A DNA stretch of 64,000 bases from Nicotiana tabacum (Eukaryota; Streptophyta; Magnoliopsida; Solanales; Solanaceae): assembly GCF_000715075.1 (NCBI RefSeq), contig NC_134096.1, positions 119,038,698 through 119,102,697 of the forward strand. Direction: 5' to 3'. Within the stretch, counting starts at the first letter, position 1. Every line of letters starts with the position of its first letter. A program made the translations under genes and the position numbers. Positions 12,075 to 22,510 of the stretch are shown here, in pieces. The notes beneath the pieces were generated by a model that saw only the letters and a list, made by a program, of their open reading frames with translations, did not search any database and was not told the DNA's origin.

Positions 12075-12278
12075 GGGGGTAGAGGTCAGTTCGTGAGAGG
12101 ACAGTCCAGCAGACCCCCATATCCAGCACCACCACCTCCTCGAGGTGCTCCAGTGTGACCTTATCTCAGTGCTATCCCAGAGAGTTCTTACCGCCCACCA
12201 GCTATTCAGGGTCCTCCCAGTGGGTATTCAGGTCCCCAGGGCCAGACACTTAGTCAGCAGCCTATCGCACCGAAGAGT

Positions 12279-12320
12279 TGTTATGAGTGCGGGGATCCCA
12301 ATCACATGCGGAGGTTTTGC
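12279..12320 (+). other. Gag zinc knuckle (CCHC)
   Basis: CYECGDPNHMRRFC fits C-x2-C-x4-H-x4-C, the nucleic-acid-binding knuckle of Gag nucleocapsid. It lies in a different frame from the Gag N-terminus because of the upstream frameshift. A TAG at 12417-12419 and a TGA at 12156-12158 flank it in that frame. Confidence 0.92.
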
Positions 12321-12489
12321 CCCAGGCTTCGGGGTAGACCAGTACAGCAGGGTCAGCAGCCTATGCTTACCGGACCAGTTGCTCCACCAGTAGCCCGACC
12401 ACCCAGAGGTGGAGGATAGGTGGGTAGGGGCCGTCCTAGAGGTGGAGGTCAGCCAGGCGGAGGCCAGCCAGTTGGTGCTCCAGCTCGGT

Positions 12490-12870
12490 TCTATGCTTTT
12501 CCGGCTAGACCAGATGCAGAGGCCTCAGATGCCGTGATTACAGGTATTATTTCTGTTTGTGGCAAAGATGCCTCAGTATTATTTGATCCAGGATCTACGT
12601 ATTCATATGTGTCATCTCTATTTGCTCTATTCATGTATGTTTCTCGTGAGTCCTTGAGTACTCCTGTTTATGTGTCCACTCATGTGGGCGATTCTGTTGT
12701 GGTAAACCGGATCTACTAGTCCTATATTATTACATTCTGTGGTTATGAAACTAGAGCAGATCTGCTATTGCTTGAGATGACCGATTTTGAAATTATTCTG
12801 GATATGGACTGGTTATCTCCATATCATGCTATTCTAGATTGTCATGCCAAGACTGTTACCTTGGCTATTC
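12490..12870 (+). pseudogene. Retropepsin-like aspartic protease region
   Basis: The active-site loop FDPGSTYSYVSS has its Asp codon at 12585-12587. It is followed by [23 protein letters not shown], which ends in the usual hydrophobic segment. Plant chromovirus proteases typically have D-[STP]-G, so DPG is acceptable. An in-frame TAG at 12717-12719 truncates it, and the frame is lost near 12880. Confidence 0.85.
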
Positions 12871-13129
12871 CAGCATTGCTAAGCTGGAGTGGAAGGGTTC
12901 GCCTGTTAGTTCATTTAATCGAGTTATTTCTTTTATAAAGGCTCAACACATAGTTGAGAAGGATTGTTTGCCTTATCTAGCCTATGTTCGGGATACTACT
13001 GCAGAGACTTCTGCTATTGATTCAGTGCCTGTAGTTCGGGAGTTTCCCGATGTATTTCTATCAGATCTTCCAGATATGCCACCTAATCGTGATATTGATT
13101 TCTGTATTGACTTGGCTTCAGATACCCAA

Positions 13130-13790
13130 CCTATATCTATCCCACCGTATCGCATGGCTCCAAAAGAATTGAAAGAGTTGAAAGAACAGCTTGAAGAGTT
13201 ACTAGCCAAAGGGTTTGTCAGACCGAGTATATCGCCTTGGGGTGCACCAGTATTGTTTGTGAAAAAGAAGGATGGAACAATGCGGATATGTATTGATTAT
13301 CGCCAATTGAACAAAGTCACTATTAAGAACAAGTACCTGTTGCCGCGTATTGATGATCTATTTGACCAGTTGCAGGGTTCTAGGGTATTCTCTAAGATCG
13401 ACTTGAGGTCGGGGTACCATCAGTTGAAGATTCGGGATTCGGATGTTCCGAAGACTGCTTTCCGTACTAGATATGGTCATTATGAGTTTCTGGTTATGTC
13501 TTTTGGTTTAACTAATGCACCGGCAGCATTTATGGATCTGATAAACAGGGTATTCAGGCCATATATTGACTCATTTGTCATTGTCTTCATTGATGGCATT
13601 TTGATCTACTCTCGTAGTAAGGAGGAGCATGAGCAGCATATGAGAGTAGTGCTTCAGACATTGCGGGAACAAAAGTTATATGCTAAGTTCTCTAAATGTG
13701 AGTTTTGGCTAGAGTCTGTAGCATTTTTGGGACATATCGTATCGGGCGAAGGTATTAAAGTTGATCCCAAAAAGATTGAGGCAGTTCAGA
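13130..13790 (+). pseudogene. Reverse transcriptase domain, active-site Asp lost
   Basis: Conserved blocks are clear: the [20 protein letters not shown] entry, [22 protein letters not shown] (first catalytic Asp), [23 protein letters not shown] and [11 protein letters not shown]. The family motif F-I-D-D reads F-I-D-G because codon 13595-13597 is GGC, which removes an essential metal-binding Asp. The domain is otherwise open from 12839 to 14533. Confidence 0.95.
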
Positions 13791-14009
13791 ATTGGCATCG
13801 TCCCACTTCGGTGACGGAGATCAGGAGTTTTCTGGGTTTGGCAGGTTATTATCGTCGGTTCGTGGAAGGTTTTTCATCTATTGCAGCACCTTTGACCAAA
13901 TTAACCCAGAAGGGTGCTCCATTCCGATGGTCCGATGATTGTGAGGTGAGCTTTCAGAAGCTGAAGACATCATTGACTACAACACCAGTGTTAGTGTTGC
14001 CTTCTGGTT

Positions 14010-14390
14010 CGGGGATGTATACAGTGTATTGTGACGCTTCGCGCGTTGGCTTGGGTTGTGTATTGATGCAGGAAGGGCAAGTTATTGCATATGCTTCACG
14101 TCAGCTGAAGCCCCATGAAAAGAATTATCCGGTACATGATTTGGAGTTAGCTGCGATTGTTCACGCTCTTAAGATTTGGAGGCATTATCTTTATGGGGTG
14201 TCTTGCGAAGTTTACAGTGATCATCGTAGTTTGCAGCATTTGTTCAAGCAGAGGGATCTAAATTTGAGGCAGCGCAGATGGCTGGAGTTACTAAAAGATT
14301 ATGATATTAATTTCTTGTATCATCCGGGCAAAGAAAATGTGGTTGCAGATGCCTTGAGCAGAAAGGCGGAGAGTATGGGTATTTTGGCTT
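14010..14390 (+). pseudogene. RNase H domain
   Basis: [53 protein letters not shown] and [14 protein letters not shown] are the standard gypsy RNase H blocks, following directly after reverse transcriptase in the same frame. It would degrade the RNA strand during cDNA synthesis. A TAG at 14534-14536 ends the frame before integrase. Confidence 0.93.
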
Positions 14391-14689
14391 TCATTTCAGC
14401 AGAGGAAAGACCATTAGCCTCAGATATTCAATCTTTGTCTAACAGACTTGTGAGGCTGGATATTTCAGAGCCCAGCCGAGTTCTTGCATGTGTTGTGGCC
14501 CGGTCTTCACTATTTGAACAGATCAAGGCTCGCTAGTATGATGACCCACACCTGGTGGTTCTTCATGAAACGGTACTACGGGGTGGTACCAAGGAAGTCA
14601 CTATTGGTGAAGATGGTGTTCTACGACTCCAGGATCGTCTGTGTGTTCCTAATATGGATGAACTGAGGAAAAAGATCCTAGAGGAGGCA

Positions 14690-15640
14690 CACAGTTCTCG
14701 ATATTCTATTCATCCAGGTGCTACGAAGATGTATCGTGACTTGAGGTAGCATTATTGGTGGCGATGAATGAAAAAGGACATAGTTGAGTATGTAGCTCGG
14801 TGTCTAAATTGCCAGCAAGTTAAATATGAGCATCAGAGGCCAGGTGGCCTACTCCAGCAGATGACCATACCAGAGTGGAAATGGGAACGAATTACTATGG
14901 ATTTTGTAGTTGGGTTGCCGCGGACCTTGAGGAAGTTTGATGCAGTTTGGGTGATTGTTGACAGATTGACCAAGTCGGCACATTTTATTCCTGTTGTGAC
15001 TACGTATACTTCAGAGAGGTTGGCCCACATTTATATTCAGGAGATAGTTCGGTTGCACGGTGTGCCAATTTCCATCATATCAGATAGAGACCCTCAGTTT
15101 ACTTCACATTTCTGGAGAGCAGTACAGAGTGAGTTGGGGACCCGTGTAGAGCTCAGCACAGCCTTTCATCTACAGACCGATGGACAGTTAGAGAGGACAA
15201 TTCAGATTTTGGAGGATATGCTCAGGGCATGTGTGATTGACTTTGGAGGTCAGTGGGATCGTTTCCTGCCTTTGGCCGAGTTTGCTTATAATAACAGTTA
15301 CCAATCCAGCATCGAGATGGCTCCATTTGAGGCTTTATATGGTCGGCGATGTCGTTCACCTATCGGATGGTTTGAGCCAGGTGAGGCTAAGTTATATGGT
15401 ACTGATTTGGTAAGGGATGCCTTAGAAAAGGTAAAGTTGATTCAGGAGCGACTTCGTACAGCACAGTCCAGACAAAAGAGTTACGCGGATCAGAAAGCGC
15501 GTGATATATCATTTATGGTAGGTGAAAAAGTTCTCTTGAAGGTTTCGCCGATGAAGGGGATTATGAGATTCGGGAAGAAGGGCAAATTGAGCCCAAGGTT
15601 TATAGGCCCATTTGAGGTGTTGAAACGAGTTGGGGAGGTT
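14690..15640 (+). pseudogene. Integrase (HHCC zinc finger and DDE core)
   Basis: The zinc-binding module runs from the His of SIHPG through HYWW to CLNC and is interrupted by TAG at 14747-14749 and TGA at 14765-14767. The catalytic Asp codons are 14900-14902 and 15083-15085 and the Glu codon is 15191-15193, with the D35E spacing preserved. The downstream MAPFEALYGRRCRSP segment and the GPFEVL C-terminal fold are intact. The frame from 14768 to 15988 is fully open. Confidence 0.95.
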
Positions 15641-15809
15641 GCTTATGAGCTTGCCTTGCCTCCCAGCCTATCGGGAGTTCATCCGATTTTTCACGTATCT
15701 ATGCTCCGAAAGTATCATGCCGACCTATCACATGTGTTAGACTTCGGCACAGTTCAGCTAGATGATAGCTTGGGTTATGAAGAGGAGCCAATTGCCATTG
15801 TTGATAAAC

Positions 15810-15948
15810 AGGTTTGCCAGTTGAGGTCCAAGAGGATTTCTGCAAAAAAAGTCCAGTGGAGAGGCCAACCAGTCGAGGAAGCGACTTGGGAGGCCGAGGA
15901 AGACATGCGGAGCAGATATCCCCACTTATTCAGCACTCCAGGTACAAT
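15810..15948 (+). other. C-terminal chromodomain of integrase
   Basis: RSKRISAKKVQWRG followed by VEEATWEAEEDMRSRYPHLF is the chromodomain-type tail that defines chromoviruses. In this group it is thought to guide integration to marked chromatin. The reading frame is open through it to the stop at 15986. Confidence 0.85.
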
Positions 15949-15956
15949 TCTAAACC

Positions 15957-15972
15957 CGTTCGAGGACGAACG
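15957..15972 (+). other. Inverted repeat at the end of pol (conserved among elements)
   Basis: CGTTCG-AGGA-CGAACG is a perfect 6-bp inverted repeat with a 4-base loop. It encodes the FEDER residues of the pol tail and lies about 20 bases before the 3' LTR and its purine tract. The same sequence occurs at 19351-19368 and, inverted, at 38637-38654 in the non-coding elements. Confidence 0.7.
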
Positions 15973-15992
15973 TTTGTTTAAGAGGTAGAGAA

Positions 15993-18900
15993 TGTAATGA
16001 CCCAACCGGTCATTTTAACTTTTAGAACCCCGTTCCCTAAAATAAAACTTTTCGTAGGTGCTTGTAATGATTTATGACTTGCGGGGATGGTTGGTTCGGG
16101 ATTTGAAAGTGTTTGAGGTGAAACCGGAACACTTGGTTCCTTAAGTTGGCCTTAAAGTGCTAAGTTTGACTTCGGTCAACATTTTGAGAAAACGACCCCG
16201 GAATAGAATTTTTATGATTCCAACAGCTCCGTATGGTAATTTTGGACTTAGGAGCGTGATCGGAATTTTATTTGGAAGTCCGTAGTGAAATTAGGCTTGA
16301 AATGGCTAAAATAGGAATTTAAAGTTTGAAAGTTTGACCGGGGGGTTGACTTTTTGATATCGGAGTCGGAATCCAATTCCGAAAATTTTCATAGCTCCGT
16401 TATGTAATTTATGACTTGTGTGTAAAATTTGAGGTCAATCGGAGTTGATTTGATAGGTTTCGACATTGAACGTAGAAGTTGAAAACTCTTAGTTTCATTA
16501 AGCTTGAATTGGGGTATGATTCATGGTTTTAGCGTTGTTTGATGTGATTTAGAGGTTCGACTAAGTTCGTATGATGTTTTAGGACTTGTTGGTATATTTG
16601 GTTGAGGTCCCGAGGACCTCGGGTGAGTTTCGGATGGTTAACGGATCAAAAGTTGGACTTAAAATGCTGCTGCAATTTTCTCTTCTGCTGCATATTCTGG
16701 GCTGTGATCGAGCCTCAGATCGAGCCTCAGATATCGAGCCTCAGATCGAGCCCCAGATATCGAGCCTCAGATCGAGCCCCAGATATCGAGCCTCAGATCG
16801 AGCCCCAGATATCGAGCCTCAGATCGAGCCCCAGATATCGAGCCTCAGATCGAGCCCCAGATATCGAGCCCACGATCGAGGCCTGAGTCGAAGCCAGGGA
16901 CGAGGCTCAGTATCGAAGCCTCGATCGAAGGCAAGGCTCGAGGGCATGATCGAAGATAAGGCTCGGGGGCTAGGATCGAGACCCATGCTCGATGCCCTGA
17001 TCGAAGGCTCAAGCTCGATGCTATGATTGAGGCTGTGATCGAAGGCCCAACCTCGATACCCTGATCGAGGCCATGACCGAGGTCCAGGCTCGAGCCTGTG
17101 ATCGAAGTCACGATCGAAGGTAAGGCTCGATGGCATGATCGAAGGTATGGCTCGAGGGCTAGGATCGAGGCCCAATCCTTGATGCCCTGATCGAAGGCAC
17201 ATGTTCGATGCCGCGATCGAGGCCCTGCTCGAGGCCCAGCTCCGAACTGCTGGGCAGTTATAAAAACAGAGGACATTCGTCCCATTTGCCATTTTTGGCG
17301 AACTTGAGCTTGAGCAGAGGCGACTTTTGGTAGATTTTCAAGGGAAAAACATTGGGGTAAGTGATTCTAACTCGGATTTGATCAATATACAAGAATATAT
17401 CATTGTTTTCACGATTTAATTAGTGTTTTGAGATTGAAATTTGGAAAAGTTTAGAAATCTCATAGAAACGAAATTTTGAGATTTCGGTATCGATTCGGAG
17501 TCGGATTTGAGTGAAACTGGTATGGTTGGACTCGTAATTGAATGGGTTGTCGGATTTCATAACTTTCGCCAGATTCCGAGATGTGGGCCCCGCGGGCGAA
17601 TTTTTAATTAATTTCGAATCTTTTCTTTAAAATATAGTATTTTCTTATAAAATTGATTCCTATAATATTTAGTGATTGTATCGAATTATTTTGGCTAGAT
17701 TCGAGCCAGACAGAGTTGGATAATCGTGGAAAAGGCCTTATAGAGGATTAAATTGGAGCAAGAGGAGGTAAGTCTCTTGTCTAATCTTGTGAGGGGGAAA
17801 TTATCTCATAGGTGATTAAGATTAAATAATTGTTGCTAATTATGGGGGGCTACGTACGCACGAGGTGACGAGAGTCCGTGCGTAGCTACTATTAATGCTA
17901 AAGTCCGGGTAATTTAGGACTCAAAGCATGTATTACTTGTGTAAATTGTATTCTTTGATTAATTAATATTAATTGATATATATGAATATGTTGTGAATTG
18001 TTTGATAAAGATATTAAAGGATGGAAATCTCATAGGCTTGATTTCTATTTAAATCAATTAATTGTCAAAAGAAATTGTTCTCCTCCCAAATTTATCTTAT
18101 AATAAACATACTGTCCTTCCGGAGGCACATAAGAAAATGTCCTCCTTTCTTGTGGAGCGGGCCGAACGCCTCGGTAAGATAGATGCATCTATGGATCGTG
18201 CCGCACGTCCCTCGGTAGTGTACACGACACTCTGGATCGGGCCGTACGTCCTTGGCAGAAAATCGTGCTTAACAATAATAATAATTACACGATGCTTTAA
18301 TAATTTATTTTAGCTTGTAAAGCTAATTAGTAAATTGGAAAATCTTTGGAATTTAATGAATTATTATTCTTGCTTGTTAAGGAATTAATTGTTACTCCTG
18401 TAAATGAGATTTAATTGATAAATTGGAATTTATCTGAATTAAAGGAATTTAATTAATATATTAAAAATTGATACATTTGAAGGAATTTGATTATTTCCGC
18501 TGATTAAATAAATTCTGTAAATCACATTGATTTAAATATTCTAGTTTTATTTCAATTGTTATTGACCTATAGTGAGTATCAAAGTCGGCCATCTCGTCTC
18601 TACCACTTTGAGATTAGGCTTGATACTTACTGGGTACACGTTGTTTACGTACTCATACTACACTTGCTGCACTTTTTGTGCAGGATCTGAGACAGGTACT
18701 AGTGGAGGACCTATCATCACATACCCACGTCATCCAGAGGCATAGTGGTGAGCTGCCTTTCTGAGCCGTTCTACAGCTACCAGTGTCTCTTCTGATATTT
18801 ATATTCTGTCTATTTTATTTCAGACAGTATTTGGAGTTTTGTATAATCTACTAGATGCTCATTCACTTGTGACACCGGGTCTTAGCACACACATTGGTAG

Positions 18901-19025
18901 AAGTTGGTATTTTATTATTTTTTTGGAATAAAAGTTTAATCAATGTATGCTTAATTTATTAGTTGGCTTGCCTAGCTGTAGTGTTGGGCGCCATCACGAC
19001 CTATATGTGAAATTGGGTCGTGACA
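15993..19025 (+). repeat. 3' LTR of the Tekay element
   Basis: This 3033-bp copy of the 5' LTR has more units in its ATCGAGCC array (about 16703-16880). TATAAAAA is at 17259-17266 and the CTGCAC/GTGCAG stem at 18667-18683. It ends GTCGTGACA and is followed by the duplicated ATCAA. Confidence 0.95.
16703..16880 (+). repeat. ATCGAGCC/CAGAT tandem array in U3 (3' LTR)
   Basis: Same array as in the 5' LTR but longer: five or more consecutive ~26-bp units made of one ATCGAGCCTCAG and one ATCGAGCCCCAG half. The difference must have arisen by slippage or unequal exchange after insertion. Confidence 0.9.
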
Positions 19026-19030
19026 ATCAA

Positions 19031-19387
19031 ATTCGTGAAATTTCGGCTATTGTTGTCAGAGGATGTTATTATGGTGATGTGAATAATGCGGTGCATGATG
19101 TGAATTCAGTGAGAGTATACAATCATGTAGTGGTACATCGTGTAGTGATTGAAACGGTGTTCGTATGTTGGAAGCAGGCCTAGTAGAAAATTTTGGATGT
19201 TGGAATTTGGCTCTAAGGCTTATTTGTCTAAACAAAGGGGAGGATCTTCAGATTTGCTCGGGCTAATGTTCTCATTTGAGTTGTGGTAGAACGGGTAGGT
19301 GCACGAGGGGCTAAACAATGATTTCAGCAAACTCCGTAGCAGTTCTTAGCACGTTCGAGGACGAACGTATATTTAAGTGGGAGAGAA
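19031..19387 (+). other. Internal domain of the outer element, 3' part
   Basis: This continues the non-coding internal domain after the nested insertion. It carries the conserved inverted repeat ACGTTCG-AGGA-CGAACGT (19351-19368), then a purine-rich tract up to 19387 and the 3' LTR. The last in-frame residues before the tract match the pol tail of the Tekay element (TFEDERIF against PFEDERLF), so a vestige of pol survives here. Confidence 0.75.
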
Positions 19388-22374
19388 TGTAACGACCCAA
19401 CCAGTCGTTTTGACTGTTAGAACCCCGTTTCCCTAAATAAAACTCTTCGTATGTACTTTTACTAATTTATGACTTGCGGGGATGTTTGGTTCTGGATTTG
19501 GAAGTGTTCGAGTTGAAATCGAAACACTCAGTTCCTTCGTTTGGCTTTAAAAGTGAGCAAGTTTGACTTCGGTCAACATTTTTAGAAAACGACCCCGGAA
19601 TCGAGATTTTACGGTTCCAATGGGTTCATATGATGATTTTGGATTTGGGCGTATGTTCGAATAGGATTTTGGATAATTCGGGAGCGTTTCGACGCTTAAT
19701 AGTGAAAGTCAACTATTTAAAGGTTTAAGGTTCTTTAAATTTGATTTGGAGTAGGTTTTCTCAGTTCCTTCGTTTGGCTTTAAAAGGGGCAAGTTTGACT
19801 TCGGTCAATATTTTTAGAAAATGACCCCGGAATCGGGATTTTACGGTTCCAATGGGTTCATATGATGATTTTGGATTTGGGCGTATGTTCGAATAGGATT
19901 TTGGACAATTCGGGAGCATTTCGACGCTTAATAGTGAAAGTCAACTATTTAAAGGTTTAAGGTTCTTTAAATTTGGTTTGGAGTAGGTTTTTGAGTAATT
20001 AAGGTCCATTTGAAATTCCGAGCCTGGGAATAGCTACGTATGGTGATTTAAGACTTGCACGCAAAATTTTGTGTCATTCTGAGTAGTTTAAGTATGTTTC
20101 GGCATGTTCAGAGTAAGTTTGAAGAATTTGAAAATTTTAAGTTGAATCAATTTGGTTTGAGGTATGATTCTTAGTTTTGATGTTGTTTTACACGTTTCGA
20201 GGGTTCGAGCGAGTCCGTTTTATGATTTTAAACTTGTTGGCATGTTCGGGCGGGGTCCCGGGGGGAGGGTATTAACCGGAAGAGGCTCGGACCAAGGTTG
20301 GATTTTTGAAGAGCAGCTGTTGCACCAGGCTTCTGTTGCAACCGCATCTGCGCATAGGCAGCCGCAGGTGTGAGCTCGCAGAAGCGAGTCCCAAGCCGCA
20401 GAAGCGAAGAAAGGGGAGGCTGGCACACGCCGCAAAAGCGGAATATTGGGCGCACCTGCGAGTGCGCAGGTGCGAAGCTTGGCGCGCAGAAGCAGAAATG
20501 GTCGTAGATGCGAAGGCCCAAGTCGCAGAAGTAGACTCGCGGAAACGGTCCTGAGGCCGCAGATGCAGAGCTTGGCCATGCGAGGGAAACTCGCACCTGC
20601 GAGGCTTTTTTCGCAGGTGCGGAGCGCAGGTGCGGCTAGCCCTCCGCAGGTGCGAAAATGCTGTTGGGCAGAATGGTTTAAAGGGAGCGAGGCTCAGTCA
20701 TTTTTAGCCCGTATTTCCTCCATTTTTGGGCGATTTTGGAGCTTTTTGAGAGAGGATTTTAACTAGAAACTTGAAGGTAAGTTAATTCTACACACTTTGA
20801 GTTAAATACATAGATTATGGGTAGATTATAACCTGTAAATCTTGGAAATCAAGGGTTTAGATAAAAAGCCTAGGTTTTGACAAAAATGAGATTTTAACCA
20901 CGAAAATAATTATGAAATTGGATGAAAATTGTATATTTGAGTTCTTAAGATTATGGGTAACGTTTTTCTCCAAATATTTTCAGAATCCGGGCACGTGGAC
21001 CCGGGGTAAATTTTATGAATTTACCATTTTGGATAGGGTAATTTATTTAATAGTCTAATTTCGAATTTTCGAACACGTATTAATTATTTTATATAACATT
21101 TGGATAATTTAGGATTTTTCGGCACCGAGTTGGGATTTTTACGCGACATCGTGATCGGAAGTGGGCTTTGAGACAAGGTAAGTCTCTTGTCTAAACTTAT
21201 AAGAGGGAATTTACCCCATATGTGATTTAAATTAATAATTTTTGCTAATTGTGGGGGCTACGTACGCATGAGGTGATGAGAGTCCGTGCGTAGATACTAA
21301 TATTTCTAAAGTACGGGTAGTTTAGGACTCAAATTATGAATTACTTGTGATAATTGTATCCTTATTTAATTAAAGCAATAGAATTATATTGCAAATTGTT
21401 AGAGAAAATGGTAAAAGATTGAAATCTCACATACTTGAAATTTTGTTCAGAATATTTAACTGTTGTAGAAATTTATACATCCTCCTGCGTTAATCTCAAA
21501 AATGTATATATATATTCTCATTCCGGAGGTTCATAAGAATATGTCCTTCTTTCTTGTGGAGCGGGCCGAACGCCTCGGCAATATAGATGCATCTATGGAT
21601 CATGACGCACGTCCCTTGACAGTGTACACGACACTCTGAATCGGGCCGTACGGCCACAGCGGAAATCGTGCCTAATAATAATAATTACACGATACCTTGA
21701 TATTTTATTGCAGTTTGTGAAGTTAATTGATAAATTGGAAATTATTTTAATTGAATGAGTTAATTATTTCTGCTGGTTAAAGAAAAATTATTCTTATTCC
21801 TATAAATCATGTTGATTCAAATATTTCTATTTTTAATATTATTGACTCTTAGTGAGTGTTAAAGTCGACCTCTCGTCACTACTTCTTCGAGATTAGGCTT
21901 GATACTTACTGGGTAAATGTTATTTTCATACTCATATTACACTTGCTGCATATTTTTGTGCAGGTACGGATATGTCTAGCGACCTTGTAGGCGCAGATGC
22001 ATGGTTAAAAAATGCGGGGACTTAGGAGAGATGCATTCTATATTACGATTCGCAGCCAACAGAGTCTCCTTCAGAGTTATTTATATTTTTTCTATCTAAT
22101 TTATATTCCGGACATATGCTATATTTTATTTTACTCCCTAGTGAATGCTCATGCACTTGTGACCCAGGATTTTTGGAGTGGTTATGGGTTGTTTAGTAAT
22201 TTAGTTGCTAACATATTTATCACTTACTCTATGAGATCTATCTTTACTATTTAATTGAAGAAATTTCGATTCAAAAATACTAAAATGAGTAATTAAGTTA
22301 ATTAATTATGACTGGCTTGCCTGACAGCGGTGTTAGACGCCATCACGACTTTTAATGGATTTTGAGTCGTGACA
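19388..22374 (+). repeat. 3' LTR of the outer LARD-like element
   Basis: This 2987-bp LTR has the same GC-rich motif cluster (20335-20660) and TTTAAA box as the 5' copy. It differs by a 233-bp tandem duplication near its start. It ends GTCGTGACA at 22374 and is followed by the duplicated GGGAG. Confidence 0.9.
19527..19992 (+). repeat. 233-bp direct duplication inside the 3' LTR
   Basis: CTCAGTTCCTTCGTTTGGC begins at 19527 and again at 19760, and the two ~233-bp units are closely similar. The 5' LTR has one copy. The second unit is closer to the 5' LTR sequence, for example in its GGGGCAAG stretch. Confidence 0.9.
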
Positions 22375-22379
22375 GGGAG

Positions 22380-22510
22380 TATTAAAAGATCATTGTTAGT
22401 CGGTTAAGATGAGTTAGTTAGAACTCACATGTTAGGCACGTGAGTATAAGCTGTAACACTCTGCATGTTCTATCCTAGCTACTGATTTCCATTCTAACTG
22501 CAAATTCAAC
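22380..22510 (+). repeat. Probable start of the copia 3' LTR
   Basis: Directly after the GGGAG duplication the sequence starts TATTAAAAGATC, where a copia 3' LTR (TG...) should follow the polypurine tract. It runs to AAATTCAACA near 22510 and then looks like ordinary AT-rich DNA. The LTR would be very short, so it may be truncated. Confidence 0.4.

Larger units (their letters stand above)
11024..15988 (+). pseudogene. gag-pol polyprotein of the Tekay chromovirus, disrupted
   Basis: Translation from ATG 11024 gives a basic Gag N-terminus (MVRTRSNDIP) and then all expected domains in order to a stop at 15986-15988. The frame is broken by stops at 11636, 12156, 12417, 12717, 14534, 14747 and 14765. 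A frame change occurs in the G-run near 12070, and a compensating one near 12880. Most stops can be explained by a single C-to-T change (CAG to TAG, CGA to TGA). The second catalytic Asp of reverse transcriptase is Gly at 13595-13597. The element cannot make its own proteins, although its cis sites look intact. Confidence 0.95.
7864..19025 (+). mobile_element. Tekay-type chromovirus (Ty3/gypsy), full-length but inactivated
   Basis: The LTRs are at 7864-10832 and 15993-19025, starting TGTAATGACC and ending GTCGTGACA. The exact 5-bp duplication ATCAA occurs at 7859-7863 and 19026-19030. The primer-binding site is at 10836-10847, and a purine-rich tract runs up to 15992. The gene order is gag, protease, RT, RNase H, integrase and a C-terminal chromodomain, which with the ~3 kb LTRs fits the Tekay/Del lineage. 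The two LTRs look nearly identical apart from repeat number in the U3 array and scattered substitutions, so it is younger than the element it interrupts. The gag-pol is disabled. Confidence 0.95.
1058..22374 (+). mobile_element. LARD-like non-coding Ty3/gypsy element, split by a nested Tekay insertion
   Basis: The element has LTRs at 1058-3788 and 19388-22374, both running TGTAACGACC to GACA/AACA. It has a tRNA-Met-type primer-binding site at 3792-3803 and a polypurine run before 19388. The 5-bp duplication GGGAG flanks it exactly (1053-1057 and 22375-22379). Without the nested element the internal domain is about 4.4 kb and encodes no gag, protease, RT or integrase. Its LTR ends and U5 resemble those of the nested Tekay element, so an autonomous relative probably mobilised it. 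The two LTRs differ by many substitutions, a ~233-bp duplication in the 3' LTR and small indels, which suggests an older insertion than the nested element. Confidence 0.85.

Noticed and set aside
14484..14666. Separate small gene overlapping the RNase H/integrase junction
   Set aside because: Out-of-frame shadow of the pol pseudogene.
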